Shown: positions 16,586 through 25,041, counted from the stretch's first letter. The stretch is DNA of 64,000 bases from Actinomadura luzonensis (GCF_022664455.2 NZ_JAKRKC020000003.1:806001-870000), one strand, 5' to 3'. Numbers and translations: made by a program. The notes: generated by a model from the letters alone, not told the origin.

Positions 16586-17086
16586 ATGCGCACTCCCATG
16601 ACCGAAGCCCTGATCCGCCACTTCCGCGACCTGCGCGACGGCGTCCACGGCCGGGCCGCCGCGCGGGAGGACAAGGAGCGCCTGTTCGCCACGGCGGTCG
16701 AGCTGCTCGACCCCGTGGCGCGGCGGGTGCTCGCCGAGTTCGACGCCGACCTGCTGCTCGGGACGGGTGAGGTGGTGGCGAGCGGACTCACCCGTTCGAA
16801 GGAGGGCGGCCTCAACGCCATGTGGTCGCTGACCTGGCCCGAGCAGCGGGCCGCCCAGGTGCAGCCGATCGCCGTCGTCGCCCACTATGGGGCCGGCTTC
16901 CACCACCCGCACCTGCGTGGCAACACGGTGGGCGACTGGCCGCTGAACGTCTTCGACCCCGCCGACGCCGACGCCCAGATCGACACGCTGCGGGTGATCG
17001 CCGCCGGGGACGCCCACAACCTGGTCTTCCAGGAGTCCTACCGCCTCATGCCCGCCCTCACCCACCCCACCCCCACCCGGCCCTGA
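16586..17086 (+). CDS. Hypothetical protein
   Basis: 166 residues starting at an ATG preceded by a G-rich stretch (CAGGGGGCAGGC). It is soluble with no signal peptide. The N-terminal half is helical (DLRDGVHGRAAAREDKERLF). The C-terminal half contains MWSLTWPEQRAAQVQPIAVV and HYGAGFHHPHLRG, a His-rich segment that could bind metal. I do not recognise the family. It follows glpD by 88 nt on the same strand and could share its transcript, but nothing ties it to glycerol metabolism. Confidence 0.6.
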   Translation: MRTPMTEALIRHFRDLRDGVHGRAAAREDKERLFATAVELLDPVARRVLAEFDADLLLGTGEVVASGLTRSKEGGLNAMWSLTWPEQRAAQVQPIAVVAHYGAGFHHPHLRGNTVGDWPLNVFDPADADAQIDTLRVIAAGDAHNLVFQESYRLMPALTHPTPTRP

Positions 17087-17183
17087 CTCCCGCGCACGCC
17101 ACCGGGGCGCCCTGGCTCTCGATCCAGTGGCGGGCGCGCGTGCTCGGGACCTGCGCTCACCCGGTCGAGGGCACGGTGACCCC

Positions 17184-17209
17184 GACGACCGAACCGGACG
17201 ACCGAACCG
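17184..17209. repeat. 13-nt tandem duplication between convergent genes
   Basis: GACGACCGAACCG occurs twice head to tail, followed by GACGG. It lies in the 166-nt gap between the hypothetical gene and the malic enzyme. No function is assigned. Confidence 0.6.
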
Positions 17210-17252
17210 GACGGCCCAGCCGGGCAACCGGCCGCGGGATGGGCCCGGTGGG

Positions 17253-18662
17253 TCAGGCCTCGGTGAAGCCGCGGGCGCGGCCGCCGGCGGATTCGCGGAC
17301 CGCCGCCGCCACCGCCCCCGCCACGTCCGGGTGGAACACGCTCGGGATGATGTAGTTGGGCCCCAGCTCCTCGGGCGTGACCACGGCGGCCAGCGCTCCG
17401 GCCGCGGCAAGCAGCATCTCCTGCGTCACCCCGGCGGCCTGCGCGTCGAGCAGGCCGCGGAAGACGCCGGGGAAGGCCAGCACGTTGTTGATCTGGTTGG
17501 GGTAGTCGGAGCGCCCGGTGGCGACGACCGTGGCGTGCTCGCGGGCGTCGTCGGGCGACACCTCGGGCTCCGGGTTGGCCAGCGCGAACACCACCGCGTC
17601 CTTGGCCATGGTGGCGATGTCGTCGCCGGTCAGGATGCCGGGCGCGGACACGCCGACGAAGACGTCGGCGCCCTTGAGCGCGCCGCGCAGGTCGCCGGCG
17701 TAGCCCTCGGCGTTGGTGTGGTCGGCGATCCAGCGCAGCGAGTCGTCGAGGTCGTCGCGGCCCTTGTGCACGGCGCCCAGGTAGTCGCAGACGACGACGT
17801 TGCGCGCCCCGGCGGCGAGCAGCAGCCGCAGCACGGCGTTGCCGGCCGCGCCGGCCCCCGCCATCGTGATCTTGACGTTCTCCAGGCTCTTGCCGACCAC
17901 GCGCAGCGCGTTCTGCAGCGCCGCCAGCACGCAGATCGCGGTGCCGTGCTGGTCGTCGTGGAAGACCGGGATGTCGAGCAGCTCGCGCAGCCGCCGCTCC
18001 ACCTCGAAGCAGCGCGGCGCGCCGATGTCCTCCAGGTTGATGCCGCCGAAGCCGGGCGCGATGACCTGGACGGTGCGCACGATCTCGTCGACGTCCTGGG
18101 TGTCGAGGCAGATGGGCCAGGCGTCGATGCCGGCGAAGCGTTTGAACAGCGCCGCCTTGCCCTCCATGACGGGCAGCGCCGCCTCGGGCCCGATGTTGCC
18201 GAGCCCGAGCACGGCCGAGCCGTCGGTGACGACGGCCACGCTGTTGCGCTTGATGGTGAGCCGGCGCGCGTCCTCCTTGTTGCGCGCGATCGCCATCGAC
18301 ACGCGCGCCACGCCCGGCGTGTACGCCATGGACAGCTCGTCGCGGTTGCGCAGCGGCACCTTCGACTTCATCTCGATCTTGCCGCCGAGGTGCATGAGGA
18401 ACGTGCGGTCGGACACCTTGTGGATGACGACGCCCTCGACCGCTTCGAGCTGGTCGACGATGGCCTGGGCGTGGTCGGTGTCGCGGGCGGCGCAGGTGAC
18501 GTCGATGCGGAGCTTCTCGTGGCCGGCGTTGGTGACGTCGAGGGCGGTCACCACGCCTCCGGCCGACTCTACGGCGTGGGTGAGCTGGCTGACGGCCTTG
18601 CCGCCTGCGGGCACCTCGAGACGCACGGTGATGGAGTACGACACACTCGGGACGGTGGCCAC
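17253..18662 (-). CDS. NAD-dependent malic enzyme with N-terminal ACT domain
   Basis: 469 residues from the GTG at 18662, with AAGGAG 8 nt upstream. It decarboxylates malate to pyruvate and CO2 with reduction of NAD(P). Residues about 5-80 resemble an ACT regulatory domain (SYSITVRLEVPAGGKAVSQL). The catalytic part contains MAYTPGVARV, the NSVAVVTDGSAVLGLGNIG segment, FHDDQHGTAI with the metal-binding acids, and the nucleotide fold ITMAGAGAAGNAVLRLLL. This ACT-plus-malic-enzyme layout is common in actinobacteria. It is the last gene of a minus-strand run after the cytidylate-kinase-like gene (56-nt gap). NAD versus NADP cannot be settled by eye. Confidence 0.92.
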   Translation of the reverse strand: MATVPSVSYSITVRLEVPAGGKAVSQLTHAVESAGGVVTALDVTNAGHEKLRIDVTCAARDTDHAQAIVDQLEAVEGVVIHKVSDRTFLMHLGGKIEMKSKVPLRNRDELSMAYTPGVARVSMAIARNKEDARRLTIKRNSVAVVTDGSAVLGLGNIGPEAALPVMEGKAALFKRFAGIDAWPICLDTQDVDEIVRTVQVIAPGFGGINLEDIGAPRCFEVERRLRELLDIPVFHDDQHGTAICVLAALQNALRVVGKSLENVKITMAGAGAAGNAVLRLLLAAGARNVVVCDYLGAVHKGRDDLDDSLRWIADHTNAEGYAGDLRGALKGADVFVGVSAPGILTGDDIATMAKDAVVFALANPEPEVSPDDAREHATVVATGRSDYPNQINNVLAFPGVFRGLLDAQAAGVTQEMLLAAAGALAAVVTPEELGPNYIIPSVFHPDVAGAVAAAVRESAGGRARGFTEA

Positions 18663-18718
18663 GTCAATCGCTCCTTCGGGACTGACCAAGAAGTCCTCCC
18701 ATGTTAGGGGGCGTTGGG

Positions 18719-19348
18719 TCAATCGAGTGCCGCCGAGGCCGAGACGATCAGGTCGACGCAGACCGGTACGGGGATCGTGGTGCTGTCGACGACCAGGTGG
18801 TAGTGGCACGGATCGGCCGGGTCCGCCCGGTAGAAGTGGCGCCAGTAGGCGGCGCGGGCGCGGTCGTTGTCGTCGATGACGCGCCGGGCCTCGCGCTCGT
18901 CGGTCTCGGCGAGCGTGGCCGTCTGCCGCACCCGCCGCTTGAGCGGCGCGTCGAGCCGCACGTGCAGCGCTCCTGGGTGGTCGGCGAGCACCAGGGCGCC
19001 GGCCCGGCCCAGGAAGACGCCGCCCTGGGCGCGGGCGGTCTCGCGCATGAGGTGCTCGGCGCGGCGGACGTACTCCTCGGGCGCGAGCGGCATCGCGCCC
19101 GGCACGTACATGTCGACGCCGCCGAAGGTGACGGTGGGCAGCCGCAGGGCCCCCGACAGGAGCCGGCCGAGCCCGCGCTCGGCGCGGTCGTCGCAGGCCA
19201 GCGCCTCCTCCAGGGTGCAGCCGAGCTCCTGGGCGACGGCGCTCGGGATCGCGCGGTCGACGAAGGGCACGCCCAGCCGCTCGGCCACGGCCGGGCCGAT
19301 CTGGCTGCCGGCCGTGCCGTACGTCGCCGAGATGGTGACGACCCGCAT
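18719..19348 (-). CDS. Cytidylate kinase-like family protein
   Basis: 209 residues with an ATG just after GGAG. The N-terminus VVTISATYGTAGSQIGPAVAERLG corresponds to the phosphate-binding loop of the Cytidylate_kin2 family, in which the classical GKS is replaced. FVDRAIPSAVAQ follows, then FLGRAGALVLADHPGALHVRL and a lid-like segment DAPLKRRVRQTATLAETDEREARR. Members are soluble putative nucleotide kinases whose substrates are mostly untested. It starts 9 nt after the thioredoxin-fold gene, indicating an operon. Confidence 0.85.
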   Translation of the reverse strand: MRVVTISATYGTAGSQIGPAVAERLGVPFVDRAIPSAVAQELGCTLEEALACDDRAERGLGRLLSGALRLPTVTFGGVDMYVPGAMPLAPEEYVRRAEHLMRETARAQGGVFLGRAGALVLADHPGALHVRLDAPLKRRVRQTATLAETDEREARRVIDDNDRARAAYWRHFYRADPADPCHYHLVVDSTTIPVPVCVDLIVSASAALD

Positions 19349-19357
19349 AGCTCCAGG

Positions 19358-20293
19358 TTAGAACAGGGCGCTCGCCAGCGCTCTGCGCGCTTTCGCCAGG
19401 GAAGGGTCATCGCTCGGCAAGGTGTCGAACAGGCCCAGCAGGTGCTTCCTGGCGCGGTCGCGGTCGTCGCCCGAGGTGCGCTTGACCACGGCGATGACGC
19501 GCGCGAACGCCTCGTCGACCTGGCCGGACAACATCTCCAGGTCGGCGGCGAGGAGGTGGGCGTCGAGGTCGGCGGGGTCGCCGAGCCTGCGCTCGACGTC
19601 GGCCGGGTCGACGCCCTCGGTGCGCTTGATCAGGGTGACGCCGGCCAGGCCCATCTTGGCGTCCTCGTTGCCGGGGGCGCGGGCCAGCAGCCGCTGGTAG
19701 GCCGCGGCGGCGGCGTCGAGGTCGCCGCGCTCGACGGCCTCCTCGGCCGCGGCGAGGTCGGGGTCGGCGGGCGGGCCCGCCGGGCCCTCCTCCTCGCCCT
19801 CCGCGCCGGGCGGCCGGGCGCCCGGGTTGGCCTGGTAGAACTGCTCGACGGCGGCCATCAGCTCGTCGAGCCAGCGGCGCACCTCCTGCTCGGGCAGCAC
19901 CTGCTGGAAGCCGGTGACGGCCTGCCCCTGGAAGATCGCCAGCACGGTGGGCACGGCCTGCACGCGCAGCGCCGCCGCGATCTGCGGGCTGGCGTCGACG
20001 TTGACCCTGGCCAGCACCGCCCGGCCGCCGAGGTCGCCGACGACCTTCTCCAGCACCGGGCCGAGCTGCGCGCTCGCCGGGGCCCGGGGTGACCAGAGGT
20101 CGAGGACGACCGGCACTTGCATGGAGCGGTCGACGACGTCGGTCGTGAACGTCTCCTCGGTCACCTCGACGACCGAGGCCGACGCGGCCTGGGGACCTGC
20201 GGCCTCCCGCCGGGCCTGCGCCTCCAGTGCCTGCTTGCGAGCGCCCAGATCGATCGCCCCGTAGAGCGACCCGGGCCTAGAGAAGTCCGCCAT
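19358..20293 (-). CDS. Thioredoxin-fold/TPR co-chaperone-like protein (YbbN/CnoX type), no CxxC
   Basis: 311 residues from the ATG at 20293 after GAAGGG. Residues about 40-150 form a thioredoxin fold (VVLDLWSPRAPASAQLGPVL ... VDASPQIAAALRVQAVPTVL), and the rest is tetratricopeptide-like helices. The active-site position reads WSPRAPAS and has no cysteine, so it cannot be a dithiol oxidoreductase. E. coli YbbN (CnoX) has a related architecture and acts as a holdase; that role is inferred here. The start overlaps the end of the MarR gene by 17 nt and the stop is 9 nt from the kinase-like gene. Confidence 0.88.
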   Translation of the reverse strand: MADFSRPGSLYGAIDLGARKQALEAQARREAAGPQAASASVVEVTEETFTTDVVDRSMQVPVVLDLWSPRAPASAQLGPVLEKVVGDLGGRAVLARVNVDASPQIAAALRVQAVPTVLAIFQGQAVTGFQQVLPEQEVRRWLDELMAAVEQFYQANPGARPPGAEGEEEGPAGPPADPDLAAAEEAVERGDLDAAAAAYQRLLARAPGNEDAKMGLAGVTLIKRTEGVDPADVERRLGDPADLDAHLLAADLEMLSGQVDEAFARVIAVVKRTSGDDRDRARKHLLGLFDTLPSDDPSLAKARRALASALF

Positions 20294-20828
20294 GCCCTTC
20301 ATCTTGCCGCATCGGCGGGCAGTCGAAGTCACCCGCCGCGACCCGCAGGGTGCGCAACTGGTCGAACATGGCGTGGAGTTCGTCCTCGGCGTACATCGAC
20401 AGGCCGAACTCGGCGGCCATGAGGTCGCGGGTGGCGTGGCGGACGACGTCGCGGCCGGAGTCGGTGATCTCGGCGAGCACGCCCCTGCCGTCGCGCGGGT
20501 TGGGCAGCCGGCGGACGTAGCCGGACTTCTCCAGCCGGTCCACCGTGTTCGTGACGCTGGTGGGATGGACCATGAGCCGTTCGCCGATCTTGGACAGCGG
20601 GAGCGCGCCGGTCCTGCTGAAGGTCAGCAGGACGAGCGCCTCGTAGCGGGCGAAGGTCAGCCCGTACGGCTTCAGCAGCGCGTCGAGGTGCGACAGCAGG
20701 ATCTGATGCGCTCTCATGATCGAGGTCACGGCCGCCATGGCGGCGGAGGGCCCGAAGTGGGCGCGCCAGCTCTCCGCGGCGCGGTCGATCGGGTCGAACG
20801 GCAGGTTGAGCGGCTTCGGCTGCGACAC
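20277..20828 (-). CDS. MarR family transcriptional regulator
   Basis: 183 residues from a GTG at 20828 with a weak ribosome site. The winged helix-turn-helix is FARYEALVLLTF ... PLSKIGERLMVHPTSVTNTVDRLEKSGYVRR, with the wing NPRDGRGVLAEITDSGR. Long N- and C-terminal helices would form the dimer. It overlaps and precedes the thioredoxin-fold gene, so the four genes 20828-17253 probably form one transcription unit headed by a self-regulating repressor. Ligand unknown. Confidence 0.9.
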   Translation of the reverse strand: MSQPKPLNLPFDPIDRAAESWRAHFGPSAAMAAVTSIMRAHQILLSHLDALLKPYGLTFARYEALVLLTFSRTGALPLSKIGERLMVHPTSVTNTVDRLEKSGYVRRLPNPRDGRGVLAEITDSGRDVVRHATRDLMAAEFGLSMYAEDELHAMFDQLRTLRVAAGDFDCPPMRQDEGHGGLL

Positions 20829-21035
20829 GCAGCTACGTTAGCGCGCCGGTCGTCCCGGTTCGTCGGGTGATCTGGAGCGACAGGCTTTCCTCCTTGACCA
20901 AGAATCCGGACATCAATCATCACGCTCAGTTATGGTTCTCGTACGTATGGTGACGCGGAAGCCAAGTCCATCAGCCTGTGGGGACCGGCCGGACTGCCCG
21001 CTTGCACGTCACCGAGGGGCACGGGGGGTGCTTTG

Positions 21036-21065
21036 ATGGACTTCAACGGGGCAAAGGGTGCGTGA
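21036..21065 (+). other. Possible 9-codon upstream ORF overlapping the membrane-protein start
   Basis: ATG at 21036, 7-12 nt after a run of six G, encodes MDFNGAKGA and stops inside the start region of the next gene. It could couple translation to the GTG at 21058, or mark the true start of that gene with a lost frame. Weak evidence only. Confidence 0.25.
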
Positions 21066-22596
21066 GCACGCGGGCGTTTCACGGGAGGAGCTGAAGCAGA
21101 GCGCGGCCGTCACGGTTGCCGTGCTGCTTGCTGTCGGCCTGATCGCGGCGTGGAACGTCCTGATACCGGGCGTGGACGCCTGGGAGAACATCGTGGCCGC
21201 GGTCATCGGCTCGCTCCGGCTGACCGGGCCCGTGGCGGCGGCCTTCGCCGCCTGGGTGGCGCTCCGCAAGCGCCGGGCGCTGCGCGGGCGCTCGCTCACC
21301 ACGTGGCGGGCGCTGAAGGCGCCGCTGGCGATCGTCGTGGTGGTGCTGGGCTCGTTCGGGGCCACGGTGCTGGTGCTGGCGGTCAAGACGGTGCTCACCG
21401 ACCAGGCGGGCCGGCTGAGCCTGCCCGGGCTGGGCATGGGCATGGCGGGGCTGGCGCTGTACTCGGTGATCGGGTGGGTGGCCGGATGGGTGGCGCCCAA
21501 GCCGTTCACGCCGCCGCTCGCCGGGCTGGCCTGCTACGGGGCGTTCTCGTGGCTGGCCGACGACCGCGGCTGGGCCGACAAGCTGGCGCCCGGCACCGGC
21601 GAGCCGTACGACCTGTTCCAGGCGCTCAGCGGGGCGGCCTTCTTCGACCAGACGATCTGGCTGCTCGGGCTGACGGCGGCGCTGCTGCTGGGCTGGGCGG
21701 CGCTGGTCACCCGGCAGGCGCTGGTGCTGGCGTGCGCGCTGCTCGCGGTGCTGGCGGCGGGCATGGGGGTGTCGCGGGTGCTGGCCCAGACCCGGCCGGC
21801 CGCCGCCGAGGACATCGCCTACGCCTGCCAGGACTGGCCGATCACCGTGTGCGTGCACCCGGGGATGCGGGCCGGGCTGACCGAGCTGGGGGCGGTGTTC
21901 ACGCAGATCGCGATGCGCCTGGACGGCACTCCGGCCGCGTTCAAGCGGGTGGAGCAGCGACCGCTGGAGGAGAAGCTGCGGCCTTCGCTCGGCCTCGCGC
22001 CGATCCACGTGCCCGACCTGTCGGCCGGGTTCGCGGAGAAGGCGGCGTACGAGTACATCGAGTCGTTGTCCAGCCCGTGCCCGGGCACGGTCGCCGAGGG
22101 GTACCGGGAGATCGTGATGGTGTGGCTGCGCGGCGAGCCGCCCGCGGGCGGGCCGCTGGCCGAGCACCAGTACGCCACGTCGTGGTTCTCGTGGCTGAAC
22201 GAGCACCAGCGGCGCGAGTGGCTGCGCATGTTCTACAACGACTTCCAGAACTGCCGGCTGTCGAGCACCCACTTCGGCGGCGCCCCGGCGCGGCCGCAGC
22301 TCGTGCCGCAGTCGGTGCAGCCGTCGCCCGACTCCACGCACGTGTACCCCGTGTACCCGGACCCGCCGGCCGCGCCGCCCGCCTCGTACGTCACCCCCGG
22401 GTACGTCACCCCGGACGCGCCCGCCCTGGGTTACGTCCCGGCCCCGGCGCCGGGCTGGGTCGCCGCGGCCCCGCCTGCCCGGCCCGCCGGTCCGCGCCGC
22501 GCCGGCCCGCGCCACGGGGCGGACCGGCTCGCCCAGGCGGGCCGCCCCGCGCAGCCGGCGCACGGAAGGGGTCCCGCCCGCCCGGCACAGGCGTGA
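21058..22596 (+). CDS. Polytopic membrane protein with proline-rich C-terminal tail
   Basis: 512 residues. Residues about 12-235 contain roughly seven membrane helices (for example VTVAVLLAVGLIAAWNVLIP and APLAIVVVVLGSFGATVLVL). A soluble domain of about 175 residues follows, with conserved-looking cysteines (YACQDWPITVCVHPGM, SSPCPG, NCRLSS). The last 100 residues are Pro/Ala/Tyr-rich with repeats of the type YVTPGYVTPD. It looks like the membrane component of an unidentified transporter or a signalling protein. The GTG at 21058 lacks a good ribosome site. Function not recognised. Confidence 0.65.
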   Translation: MREHAGVSREELKQSAAVTVAVLLAVGLIAAWNVLIPGVDAWENIVAAVIGSLRLTGPVAAAFAAWVALRKRRALRGRSLTTWRALKAPLAIVVVVLGSFGATVLVLAVKTVLTDQAGRLSLPGLGMGMAGLALYSVIGWVAGWVAPKPFTPPLAGLACYGAFSWLADDRGWADKLAPGTGEPYDLFQALSGAAFFDQTIWLLGLTAALLLGWAALVTRQALVLACALLAVLAAGMGVSRVLAQTRPAAAEDIAYACQDWPITVCVHPGMRAGLTELGAVFTQIAMRLDGTPAAFKRVEQRPLEEKLRPSLGLAPIHVPDLSAGFAEKAAYEYIESLSSPCPGTVAEGYREIVMVWLRGEPPAGGPLAEHQYATSWFSWLNEHQRREWLRMFYNDFQNCRLSSTHFGGAPARPQLVPQSVQPSPDSTHVYPVYPDPPAAPPASYVTPGYVTPDAPALGYVPAPAPGWVAAAPPARPAGPRRAGPRHGADRLAQAGRPAQPAHGRGPARPAQA

Positions 22597-22669
22597 ACCG
22601 ACCAGGCGGAATCGGAGATGTCACCCTGGGGCTGGCACTGATGATCGCTCAGCGGGTAGTCATGCCACC

Positions 22670-23341
22670 ATGACGACTTCCCGTACAGCGCCGCCCGAGG
22701 TCGTCACCGGGCGACGCCGCAGGTGGCGATATGCAGCGGGGTTACTGGTCCTGGCGGTCCTGCTGGTGGTGGCCGGCCGCCTGGCCTGGACCTGGCTCGA
22801 CCCCACGGGCGAGCGCACCGTCGACCGCAGCCAGCCGGTCCTGCTCCAGTCCATCAAGGACCTCAGCCGGTTCGAGGCCGCGACCGGCACCTTCCAGGTC
22901 GTGGTCGACCTGGAGAAGGACGCCAACTTCCTGCCCGACGCGGTCAAGGGCACCCGCACCCTCTTCGTCGGCGCGGGCGGCGTGGACGCCTACGTGGACT
23001 TCGGCGCCCTCGCGACGAACGCGGTGACGGTCTCCGAGGACCGCACGGAGGCGACGATCCGCCTCCCGCACGCCCAGTTGGAGAAGCCCAACCTGGACAA
23101 CAGCCGCTCGTACGTCTTCGCGCAGCAGCGCGGCCTGTTCGACCGCGTCTCCGACTTCCTGTCGGGCTCGCCCGGCGACCAGCGCGAGCTGTACCTGCTG
23201 GCCGAGAAGAAGATCACCGAGGCGGCCGTGGCGAGCGACCTGCGGGCCCGCGCCGACGCCAACACCAAGGCGATGATGACGGGCCTGCTCAAGTCGCTCG
23301 GCTTCACCAAGGTCACGGTCAAGTTCACCGACGAGCCCTGA
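22670..23341 (+). CDS. DUF4230 membrane-anchored protein, TTA codon 25
   Basis: 223 residues. It has a basic N-terminus RRRRWRY, one membrane helix (about 22-44), then an extracytoplasmic domain with FQVVVDLEKDANFLPDAVKG and TRTLFVGAGGVDAYVDFG, which I recognise as DUF4230. The C-terminal part LGFTKVTVKFTDEP closes the domain. DUF4230 proteins are widespread single-pass proteins without a proven role. Codon 25 is TTA. It follows the polytopic protein by 73 nt. Confidence 0.8.
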   Translation: MTTSRTAPPEVVTGRRRRWRYAAGLLVLAVLLVVAGRLAWTWLDPTGERTVDRSQPVLLQSIKDLSRFEAATGTFQVVVDLEKDANFLPDAVKGTRTLFVGAGGVDAYVDFGALATNAVTVSEDRTEATIRLPHAQLEKPNLDNSRSYVFAQQRGLFDRVSDFLSGSPGDQRELYLLAEKKITEAAVASDLRARADANTKAMMTGLLKSLGFTKVTVKFTDEP

Positions 23342-23353
23342 CCGTAAGGCGTT

Positions 23354-23468
23354 CCTAGGGCCCCGCACACCCGTCTTAGGACCCCTGTGCGCACGGCCTA
23401 GGTACCCCGTCCCGAGTCCTAGGGCGAGAGATAGGACATACGCCCGATGTGCCGGGAAGGGCCTTAGG
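23354..23468. promoter_or_regulatory. Array of helically phased CCTAGG/CTTAGG sites
   Basis: CCTAGG or CTTAGG occurs at 23354, 23375, 23397, 23418 and 23463. The steps are 21, 22, 21 and 45 nt, so the sites fall on one face of the helix at every second turn (one slot near 23440 is empty). It fills the gap before the 50-residue gene. CTAG is usually rare in bacterial DNA. The binding factor is unknown. Confidence 0.5.
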
Positions 23469-23526
23469 AGCAATCTTGAGAGTGCAGACAGCAGGCACCA
23501 CCGAATCGCCTTCAGGAGCACTCCAG

Positions 23527-23679
23527 ATGAACGCCGAACTCGAATACAGCATCATGCAGCACCACGCCTCCGAGCTCCGCCGGGCCGCCGCCGAGCAGCG
23601 GCGGGTACGCGAGGCGCTGCGGAGCTCGCGGGCCGACCGCCGGCACCGCTCGGTCTTCGCCCGCTTCCTCGCCTCATGA
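23527..23679 (+). CDS. Small hypothetical protein, 50 residues
   Basis: The ATG at 23527 is 9 nt after AGGAG and the frame stops just before a strong terminator hairpin, so it looks like a complete small gene. The sequence is a charged helix (HHASELRRAAAEQRRVREAL) ending RSVFARFLAS, with no membrane segment or cysteine. An Arg/Ala-rich amphipathic helix could bind a membrane surface or a partner. Its own promoter region contains the phased CCTAGG array. Function unknown. Confidence 0.65.
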   Translation: MNAELEYSIMQHHASELRRAAAEQRRVREALRSSRADRRHRSVFARFLAS

Positions 23680-23690
23680 CCGCCCACAAG

Positions 23691-23724
23691 CAGCCCGGCC
23701 GCACCCTCCCTCGCGGCCGGGCTG
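23691..23724 (+). terminator. Strong hairpin terminator after the small gene
   Basis: CAGCCCGGCCGC pairs perfectly with GCGGCCGGGCTG (12 bp) around a 10-nt loop, 11 nt after the stop codon at 23679. There is no clear U-tract, as is common in GC-rich actinobacteria. Confidence 0.75.
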
Positions 23725-23788
23725 AACAACCCCCGTAGGGGGGATCCGGATCCGGGTCCTGGTCCCGGCGCCGGCAGGCACACGCGAA

Positions 23789-23818
23789 GCCCCGGTCCTT
23801 TCCTGGTTGGGCCGGGGC
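23789..23818 (-). terminator. Hairpin terminator after the oxidoreductase gene
   Basis: GCCCCGG and CCGGGGC arms (7 bp, extendable) flank a T-rich loop. It lies 27 nt beyond the stop of the minus-strand oxidoreductase at 23846. Confidence 0.6.
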
Positions 23819-23845
23819 ATCGCGCTGCCCGGGGGCGCGAGGCGA

Positions 23846-24817
23846 TCAGAGCGTGATCACGAGCTTGCCGTGCACGTGGCCCTTCTCCAGCTCGCGGATG
23901 GCCTCGGGCACCTGTTCCAGCGGGTACGTCCCGCTCACCACCGCCTTGATCCGCCCGTCGCCGGCCAGCTCGGCCAGCGTCCGCAGGTCCGCCTCGCGGG
24001 GGAAGGCGAAGACCACCCGGGGCCGCTGCCGGGTGAACGGCCCGAGCAGCACCGTGCGCAACTGCCGGTCCAACCCGGCCAGCCACCGGCCGCCGCCCTC
24101 CCCGCCCACGATGACGAAGGTCCCGCGCGGCGTGAGCGCCCGGCGCAGGTGGGACAGGGGGCGCAGGCCCGCCGTGTCCAGGATGAGGTCGTAGCGGGGC
24201 CGGCGGCCGTCGGCGAAGTCCTCGCGGGTGTAGTCGACGACGTCCTCCGCGCCGAGCGAGCGGACCAGCTCGGCCTTCGAGCCGCTGCACACGCCGGTGA
24301 CGTGCGCGCCGAAGTGCGCGGCGAGCTGCACCGCGAACGTCCCCACGCCGCCGCCCGCGCCGATGACCAGCACGCGCTGCCCGGGCCGCACCCGGCCGGC
24401 CTCGCGCAGCGCCCGCAGCGCGGTCATGCCCGCCGTAGGGATGGCCGCCGCCTGCTCGTACGACAGGTTCGCGGGCATCGGGACGAGCCGGCCCGCCGGG
24501 GCGCAGGCGTACTCGGCGTAGGCCGCGCCGCAGGTGCCGAAGACGCGGTCGCCCGGCTTGTACGCGGTGACGCCCGCCCCGACGGCCCGCACCTCCCCCG
24601 CCACGTCGGTGCCGACGAAGGGGCTCTTCGGGCCGCGCAGGCCGGTGCCGAGCCGCATGACGTAGGGCAGGCCGGTCAGCACGTGCCACACGCCCTGGTC
24701 CACGCCGGCCGCGCGGACCCGTAACACCACCTCGTCGTCGCCGGGCACGGGCTCGGCGACCTCGCCGAGGCCGAGGACGTCCGCCGAGCCGTACGCCTGC
24801 CGGGTGATCGCTCTCAT
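23846..24817 (-). CDS. Zinc-independent MDR/quinone oxidoreductase-type dehydrogenase, TTA codon 32
   Basis: 323 residues. The GroES-like N-terminal domain has FVGTDVAGEVRAVGAGVTAYKPGDRVFG. The Rossmann domain has VLVIGAGGGVGTFAVQLAAHFGAHVTGV. The zinc-binding cysteines and histidine of classical alcohol dehydrogenases are absent, which fits the NADPH:quinone oxidoreductase branch of the MDR superfamily. The ATG overlaps the stop of the XRE gene (ATGA), so the two are translationally coupled. Codon 32 is TTA, a potential bldA-type control point. Natural substrate unknown. Confidence 0.88.
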   Translation of the reverse strand: MRAITRQAYGSADVLGLGEVAEPVPGDDEVVLRVRAAGVDQGVWHVLTGLPYVMRLGTGLRGPKSPFVGTDVAGEVRAVGAGVTAYKPGDRVFGTCGAAYAEYACAPAGRLVPMPANLSYEQAAAIPTAGMTALRALREAGRVRPGQRVLVIGAGGGVGTFAVQLAAHFGAHVTGVCSGSKAELVRSLGAEDVVDYTREDFADGRRPRYDLILDTAGLRPLSHLRRALTPRGTFVIVGGEGGGRWLAGLDRQLRTVLLGPFTRQRPRVVFAFPREADLRTLAELAGDGRIKAVVSGTYPLEQVPEAIRELEKGHVHGKLVITL

Positions 24818-25041
24818 CGGTTCTCTCCGTCCGGGTACTGGAACACGTCGTCGAGCGGGACGCCGAAGGCCCGCGCGATCTGGAAGGCCATCTCCAGGGA
24901 CGGCGAGTACCGGCCCTGCTCGATGGCGATGATCGTCTGCCGCGTGACGCCGACCCGGTCGGCCAGCTCGGCCTGGGTCATCTCGCCGTGCGCGAAGCGC
25001 AGCGCCCGGATCGAGTTGGTGACCTTCGTGGGCTTCACCAT
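24814..25041 (-). CDS. Small XRE family helix-turn-helix regulator
   Basis: 75 residues, almost entirely one Cro/CI-type DNA-binding domain: MTQAELADRVGVTRQTIIAIEQG is the helix-turn-helix (split here at residues 21-43), followed by SLEMAFQIARAFGVPLDDVF. Such minimal regulators are often paired with a small multi-pass membrane protein, as here. The ATG at 25041 overlaps the stop of that protein, and its own stop overlaps the oxidoreductase start. The 41-bp two-tier palindrome at the head of the operon is its likely operator (inference). Confidence 0.9.
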   Translation of the reverse strand: MVKPTKVTNSIRALRFAHGEMTQAELADRVGVTRQTIIAIEQGRYSPSLEMAFQIARAFGVPLDDVFQYPDGENR

